Shown: positions 54,516-57,988 of the stretch, in pieces
How the letters are laid out: every line of letters begins with the position of its first letter
Numbering within the stretch: the stretch's first letter is position 1
Assembly (NCBI GenBank): GCA_020249145.1
Contig: JADCGF010000016.1
Span: 1 to 57,988, forward strand
Length of the DNA: 57,988 nt
Direction of reading: 5' to 3'
Source of the DNA: Roseomonas sp.
Lineage (GTDB): Bacteria > Pseudomonadota > Alphaproteobacteria > Acetobacterales > Acetobacteraceae
Notes under the pieces: model-generated
Databases searched by the model: none
Told to the model about the DNA's origin: nothing
Seen by the model: the letters and a program-made list of their open reading frames with translations, nothing else
Translations under genes and position numbers: made by a program

Positions 54516-54935
54516 ATGATCAGCCAGCTAAACGTCTCCCAAATCCAGGTCAAGGATGGACCTCGCCCCCCCGCTGGAGCAGTGGGTGCCGATCGCCCTG
54601 CGGGTGCTGCGCCGCCGGAGCCCTCGTCTGAAATCGGGCCGCCGAATCCCAGACTGCGCATTGACCGCGATCTGGGCATGGTTGTCATCGAATTCCGCGA
54701 TTCCGTCGGCCGCGTGAGCGTAAGTTTGCCCACTCCTCGCGAAATCGAAGCCTACCGTGCTTCTGTTCTCTTCGGCGCCGAGCTGCCTTCTGACATCCGG
54801 GCGCTAGGTTTCTCGCCCGACAGTCCAAGCGCGGCTCGTCCCGCAATTCCCCTGCCTTCAGAGCCTGAAGCCCCGCCCGTTGCGCGGCCTGAGGGTGAGG
54901 CTTCTTCCGCCTCTGGCCTGATCAAGATCGCCTGA
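54516..54935 (+). CDS. hypothetical protein, possible FlaG-like
   Basis: A 139-residue protein. A proline/alanine-rich N-terminus (about 10-45) leads to a folded core, LRIDRDLGMVVIEFRDSVGR followed by SLPTPREIEAYR, which resembles the FlaG pattern of a beta hairpin and a terminal helix. FlaG proteins affect filament length. It lacks other evidence; the long disordered C-terminus is atypical. GGAG lies 9 nt before the ATG. It is alone, over 10 kb from the flagellins, with a weak terminator AGAGT/ACTCT (54959-54975) downstream. Confidence 0.5.
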   Translation: MISQLNVSQIQVKDGPRPPAGAVGADRPAGAAPPEPSSEIGPPNPRLRIDRDLGMVVIEFRDSVGRVSVSLPTPREIEAYRASVLFGAELPSDIRALGFSPDSPSAARPAIPLPSEPEAPPVARPEGEASSASGLIKIA

Positions 54936-55092
54936 AGGCTGGCTTCGGCTGCAGGAGTAGAGTTTGGACTCTTTTGTCATCCCTAAGCTGACAAGATTGC
55001 CTCCATAACGCCTGTGGTGCAGGAAATCTTGCCGCGTTAGCCTCCTCCCTTAAGGGCGCATGTAGCGCCCCAAGTAGACAGGTGTATCAACC

Positions 55093-56070
55093 TTGGCGAT
55101 CTCTCGTCGCGCCCTGATGGGCGTTGGTACCGCGGGCTTGCTGGCCGCGCCGGCGTTGCGCGCACAGGAAGCCTTCCCAAGCCGCCCCATTCGCATCGTG
55201 GTGCCTTACCCGCCAGGTGCGATCAATGACATGCTGGCGCGCTGGGTTGCGGATAAGATGCCGGAGGTCTTCGGCCAGCCAGGTGTGGTGGAAAATCGCC
55301 CAGGGGCGGCGGGGAATATCGGCACCACGCATGTCGCGCGCTCGGCACCCGATGGCTATACCATTGGCATCGGCAATACGCCGATCCTGGCGGTCAATCC
55401 CTTTGTCTATCCGAACATGGGCTATGATCCGCGCACCGAAATCAGCCTTGTTGGCATTGCCGCGCGGCTGATGAACGTGCTGGTGGTGAACCCGAATAGC
55501 GGGCTTACCAGCCTTGCGCAGATATTGGACCGCGCCCGCGCCCAGCCGGGGCGGATGACCTTCGCCAGTTCCGGCAGCGGCAGCAGCCCGCATCTGGCTG
55601 GCGAATTGCTGAAGCATATGACCGGCGTTGACATCACCCATGTGCCGTTTCGCGGCGGCGCTGCATCCGGCACGGAAATCATCGCCGGACGCATTGATAT
55701 GCTGATTGACAATGTGCCGAATGCGATTGGCCATATTCGCGGCGGGCAGATGCGCGCGCTGGCTGTCACCGGTAGCGCGCGGGATCTCGCTTTGCCCGAT
55801 GTGCCCACCTTCGCCGAAGCCGGTGTGCCAGGATTTGAAATGTATCTTTGGTTCGGTTTCATTGCGCCACCCAATCTGCCGCCGGCGGTGATGGAACGGC
55901 TCTCATCAGGTATTCGCCGTATCGTTACCGAAACCGATGTGGCGGAGCGCATTCGCCGCCAAGGGGCCGAGGTGTGGCACAAGGACCCCGCCGACATGCG
56001 CGCGGCGATGGAAGCCGATATGGCGAAATGGGGCCCGGTGGTGCGTGCCGTTGGGCTGAAGCCGGAATGA
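55093..56070 (+). CDS. Bug family (TctC-like) periplasmic substrate-binding protein
   Basis: A 325-residue Bug receptor: signal AISRRALMGVGTAGLLAAP with ALRA cleavage, mature PIRIVVPYPPGAINDMLAR, VENRPGAAGNIG and SAPDGYTIG motifs. The start TTG at 55093 is the only reasonable one. A perfect GGGCGC/GCGCCC hairpin (55054-55070) sits 23 nt upstream. Differs from the tandem pair at 48.5-50.5 kb. No TctA/TctB partner. Confidence 0.88.
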   Translation: MAISRRALMGVGTAGLLAAPALRAQEAFPSRPIRIVVPYPPGAINDMLARWVADKMPEVFGQPGVVENRPGAAGNIGTTHVARSAPDGYTIGIGNTPILAVNPFVYPNMGYDPRTEISLVGIAARLMNVLVVNPNSGLTSLAQILDRARAQPGRMTFASSGSGSSPHLAGELLKHMTGVDITHVPFRGGAASGTEIIAGRIDMLIDNVPNAIGHIRGGQMRALAVTGSARDLALPDVPTFAEAGVPGFEMYLWFGFIAPPNLPPAVMERLSSGIRRIVTETDVAERIRRQGAEVWHKDPADMRAAMEADMAKWGPVVRAVGLKPE

Positions 56071-56156
56071 CGGGATCAGCCGCCCTTGCAATCGGCGCTG
56101 GGTATCGGAAGATGGCCTGTCGCCCCTTGCCGGGCGCATAACCAGAAGGGGTGGAA

Positions 56157-56537
56157 ATGTTCTCTCATATTTTTGTTGGCGCGGATGACGTGGCCGTTTC
56201 CAAGAAATTCTACGATGCCGCACTGGGCGTGCTTGGTGTCGCGGAAGGCAAGATGGACCCGAAAGGGCGCGTCTTTTACCGCACGCCGACCGGCACGCTT
56301 GGCATCAGCAAGCCGATTGATGGCAAAGCCGCCTGTGGCGCCAATGGCGGTACGATTGGCTTTGCCTGTGACAGCCCGGAAAAGGTGAAGGCCTTCCATG
56401 ATGCGGGCGTGGCCAATGGCGGCACCAGCATTGAAGACCCGCCCGGCTGGCGCGAAGGCGGTGCCGTGCGGCTGTATCTGGCCTATGTGCGCGATCCATA
56501 TGGCAACAAGCTTTGCGCGCTGCATCGCGGCGGGTGA
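56157..56537 (+). CDS. VOC family (glyoxalase/bleomycin resistance-like) protein
   Basis: A 126-residue protein with the two beta-alpha-beta-beta-beta modules of the vicinal oxygen chelate fold. FSHIFVGADDVAVSKKFYDAAL forms module 1, with a metal His near residue 4, and the terminal YVRDPYGNKLCAL module 2. Many VOC proteins bind metal, but only part of the ligand set is seen. The ATG at 56157 follows AAGGGG. Substrate unknown. It lies 86 bp after the Bug gene. Confidence 0.8.
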   Translation: MFSHIFVGADDVAVSKKFYDAALGVLGVAEGKMDPKGRVFYRTPTGTLGISKPIDGKAACGANGGTIGFACDSPEKVKAFHDAGVANGGTSIEDPPGWREGGAVRLYLAYVRDPYGNKLCALHRGG

Positions 56538-56583
56538 ACATCAGGGCGTGCCAGTCGCGGCACGCCCTTTTCTCTCGGCTGTT

Positions 56584-56830
56584 TTAATCAGCCTTTATAC
56601 TGGCAATGCGTGCCACTTCGGCCCAGGCAGGCACTTCTTCGCGAATACGCGCCGCGAAAGCAGCGGGTTCCAGCCATTCCGGGCGCGTGGCTTGTGTGGC
56701 AAGTTTTTCGCGAAATTCTGCCGTGCCGGTCACGGCCTGAAGGTCGCGTGCCATGCGTTCCACCAGCGCAGGCGGCGTTGCCGCAATGGCTAGCACGCCA
56801 TACCAGATGCCGAAATCCGGCATATGACAA
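56584..56830 (-). pseudogene. Bug family gene, 3' fragment
   Basis: The C-terminal ~80 residues of a Bug receptor are readable (GIWYGVLAIAATPPALVERM and the VPAWAEVARIASIKAD end). The preceding N-terminal 240 residues are missing; upstream frames bear no Bug motifs. The truncation falls near the IS630 remnant that begins at 56,924, which is the likely cause. Confidence 0.65.
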
Positions 56831-56923
56831 CCAAGCCCGATGAATGGCGCCTTGATAGACCCAATACAAGGCATTCCTTTCGCACTTCGGGCCACTTCTG
56901 CGCGTCATACCAACTCCCATTGA

Positions 56924-57512
56924 TCAGTACCCACGCGCCCAATTCCGCGGCCAGATGGCCATGATGCGTCATGGTTGGCTCATCAGCCTGCTCCACGCAT
57001 GACAACAATAATCAACGACGTCATCGTGATTGTGAAACACGCGATTGGATAGCCATTTATCCCAAACGAATTGCCAGATATTCTCCATCAGGTTCAGCTC
57101 AGGACATTTCGGCGGCAGCGGCAGCAAGGTGATATTGGCAGGCACGCTGACCCCACCCGAGAGGTGCGATCCGGCCTGATCAAGCAGCAGCACCGCGTGC
57201 TTGCCGGGGCTGACCATGCCGCTGATTTCAGCCAGGTGCAGGTTCATCGCTGCGGTACTGCAAAAGGGCAGCACCAGCGCCGCCCCCTTGCCCTCCTGCG
57301 GACAGACAGCGCTGGAGATATAGGTCGAGCGGTGCTAAAGGCCGAGTGCCGCGCCGCGCCCAGCGGCGGGTGATGCCATTCTTCTGCCCGACGCGGGCTT
57401 CGTCGGCGAACCAGACCTCTATTGCATCACCTTCGCAGCCCTGCTCGCGCACGATGCCCGCCCGCATGGCGGGGAAGTTTTTTAAGGAACCCCTGTTCAA
57501 TAAAGCAATCAC
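56924..57512 (-). pseudogene. IS630-family transposase, frameshifted and 5'-truncated
   Basis: Minus-strand pieces in three frames cover an IS630 DDE transposase: WFADEARVGQKNGITRRWAR (about 57,360-57,420), AVLLLDQAGSHLSG and PANITLLPLPPKCPELN and WLSNRV (about 57,020-57,230), then IMAIWPRNWARGY to the stop at 56924-56926. The N-terminal HTH half is absent and at least two frameshifts separate the pieces, so the element is dead. Confidence 0.75.
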
Positions 57513-57630
57513 GTCGGTTTTTGGTGGTCAGGGCGACCGCGGTTAGGTTCTCGCCACTGTTGATCGCGTCTCCCCTCTATTTTGGGAGTGTAAACGGCTA
57601 ATTTGACCCCTTACAGAAGCAATTCACCTG
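57513..57630. mobile_element. intergenic IS-edge remnant
   Basis: This 118-base stretch holds no frame. It contains a TTTGGGAGTGTAAACGGC segment that looks like an IS end, and an overlapping CTGTCA/TGACAG palindrome (about 57,627-57,642) at its right boundary. It separates the IS630 and IS5 remnants. Confidence 0.3.
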
Positions 57631-57988
57631 TCAGGCGTGACAGTATCGCAGCAAAACACGCCGCTTCATGTAAAGATTGGCAAGTGCACAGAGAACCTCA
57701 AAGCGCGTCCGGTTCTTCGCCAGGCCCCGATAGCGGACATGGGTAAAGCCAAAGATCCGCTTGATCACCAGCAAAGGATGCTCACCCTTCGCACGCACGC
57801 GCGATTTGGTGGCGTTCTTCGCACGCTCTTCATCTGACAAGGGGTGACCGCGCGATCCTCTACGATGGGTCATGTCCTGCGCGGCAGGGGCAGCGGCGCG
57901 GATCGCCGCGGTCTGGCCCTGATAGGCAGTATCGCCCCAAACCTTTGTCTCCGCACCATGCAGCAGGCTAGAGACCATCTGACTGTCA
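57631..57988 (-). mobile_element. IS5-family transposase, C-terminal part, cut by window edge
   Basis: An open minus-strand frame reaching the window edge encodes the C-terminal third of an IS5/IS1031-type transposase: KVWGDTAYQGQ (with a catalytic Asp), HPLSDEERAKNATKSRVRAK, FGFTHVRYRGLAKNRTRF and the LANLYMKRR end. The catalytic Glu is in the DEER... to HPLL region (EHP). The frame is intact here; the 5' part is outside the window. Confidence 0.75.

Overview
The window reads as chromosomal DNA of a GC-rich alphaproteobacterium, most likely of the Acetobacteraceae (Roseomonas-like). The evidence is a class I lysyl-tRNA synthetase, the alphaproteobacterial flagellin regulators FlbT and FlaF beside two flagellins, several Bug-type (TctC) periplasmic receptors without their TctA/TctB membrane partners, a fused CysN/CysC, and many acyl-CoA and SDR enzymes. 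This is inference from gene content; no database search was possible. The genes are densely packed, with many 1-4 bp stop/start overlaps.

Layout. 1-1,300: an IS5-type transposase remnant at the edge, then a two-gene unit (HTH regulator plus hypothetical protein). 1,336-8,376: NDH-2-like dehydrogenase, tRNA-Phe, two enoyl-CoA hydratase family genes, an MBL hydrolase and a DinG-like helicase. 8,424-9,924: asd followed by a GNAT gene. 10,071-18,510: a co-directional run of class I lysS, an MprF-like flippase lacking its catalytic C-terminus, UDP-glucose dehydrogenase, phosphomannomutase/phosphoglucomutase, a Bug receptor and a 3-hydroxyisobutyryl-CoA hydrolase-like gene. 18,511-23,944 (minus): a five-gene operon (DUF849/BKACE enzyme, ThDP enzyme, glycerophosphodiesterase-like, enolase-superfamily enzyme, EamA transporter) in which every junction except the first is a stop/start overlap; this is the best candidate for an uncharacterised pathway. 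24,106-36,966: panE-like reductase, SDR, cysD-cysNC, glcD-glcE without glcF, GNAT, SDR, a small secreted protein, an NDP-forming acyl-CoA synthetase, nitroreductase and NUDIX.

36,967-40,403 is a scarred region: a small membrane protein, an IS-end scar next to the 3' fragment of an amino-acid ABC permease, DUF3237, an RTX-repeat protein behind an AT-rich spacer, and a fused IS110/IS1182 transposase wreck. 40,534-44,171: efp, then two paralogous flagellins with duplicated promoter/leader architecture, flbT and flaF. 44,182-48,223: cytochrome b561-like protein, DUF429-like protein, Lrp/AsnC regulator, trxB and a LysR regulator.

48,206-48,426 is a highly structured intergenic stretch with a promoter-like start and a strong intrinsic terminator, a good candidate small RNA. 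It is followed by two tandem Bug receptors, a secreted-protein gene frameshifted inside a CG dinucleotide tract, rhodanese/DUF2892, GST, a class III aminotransferase, a FlaG-like gene, a third intact downstream Bug receptor, a VOC protein, and a terminal graveyard: a truncated Bug gene, a frameshifted IS630 transposase and an IS5-family transposase cut by the window edge.
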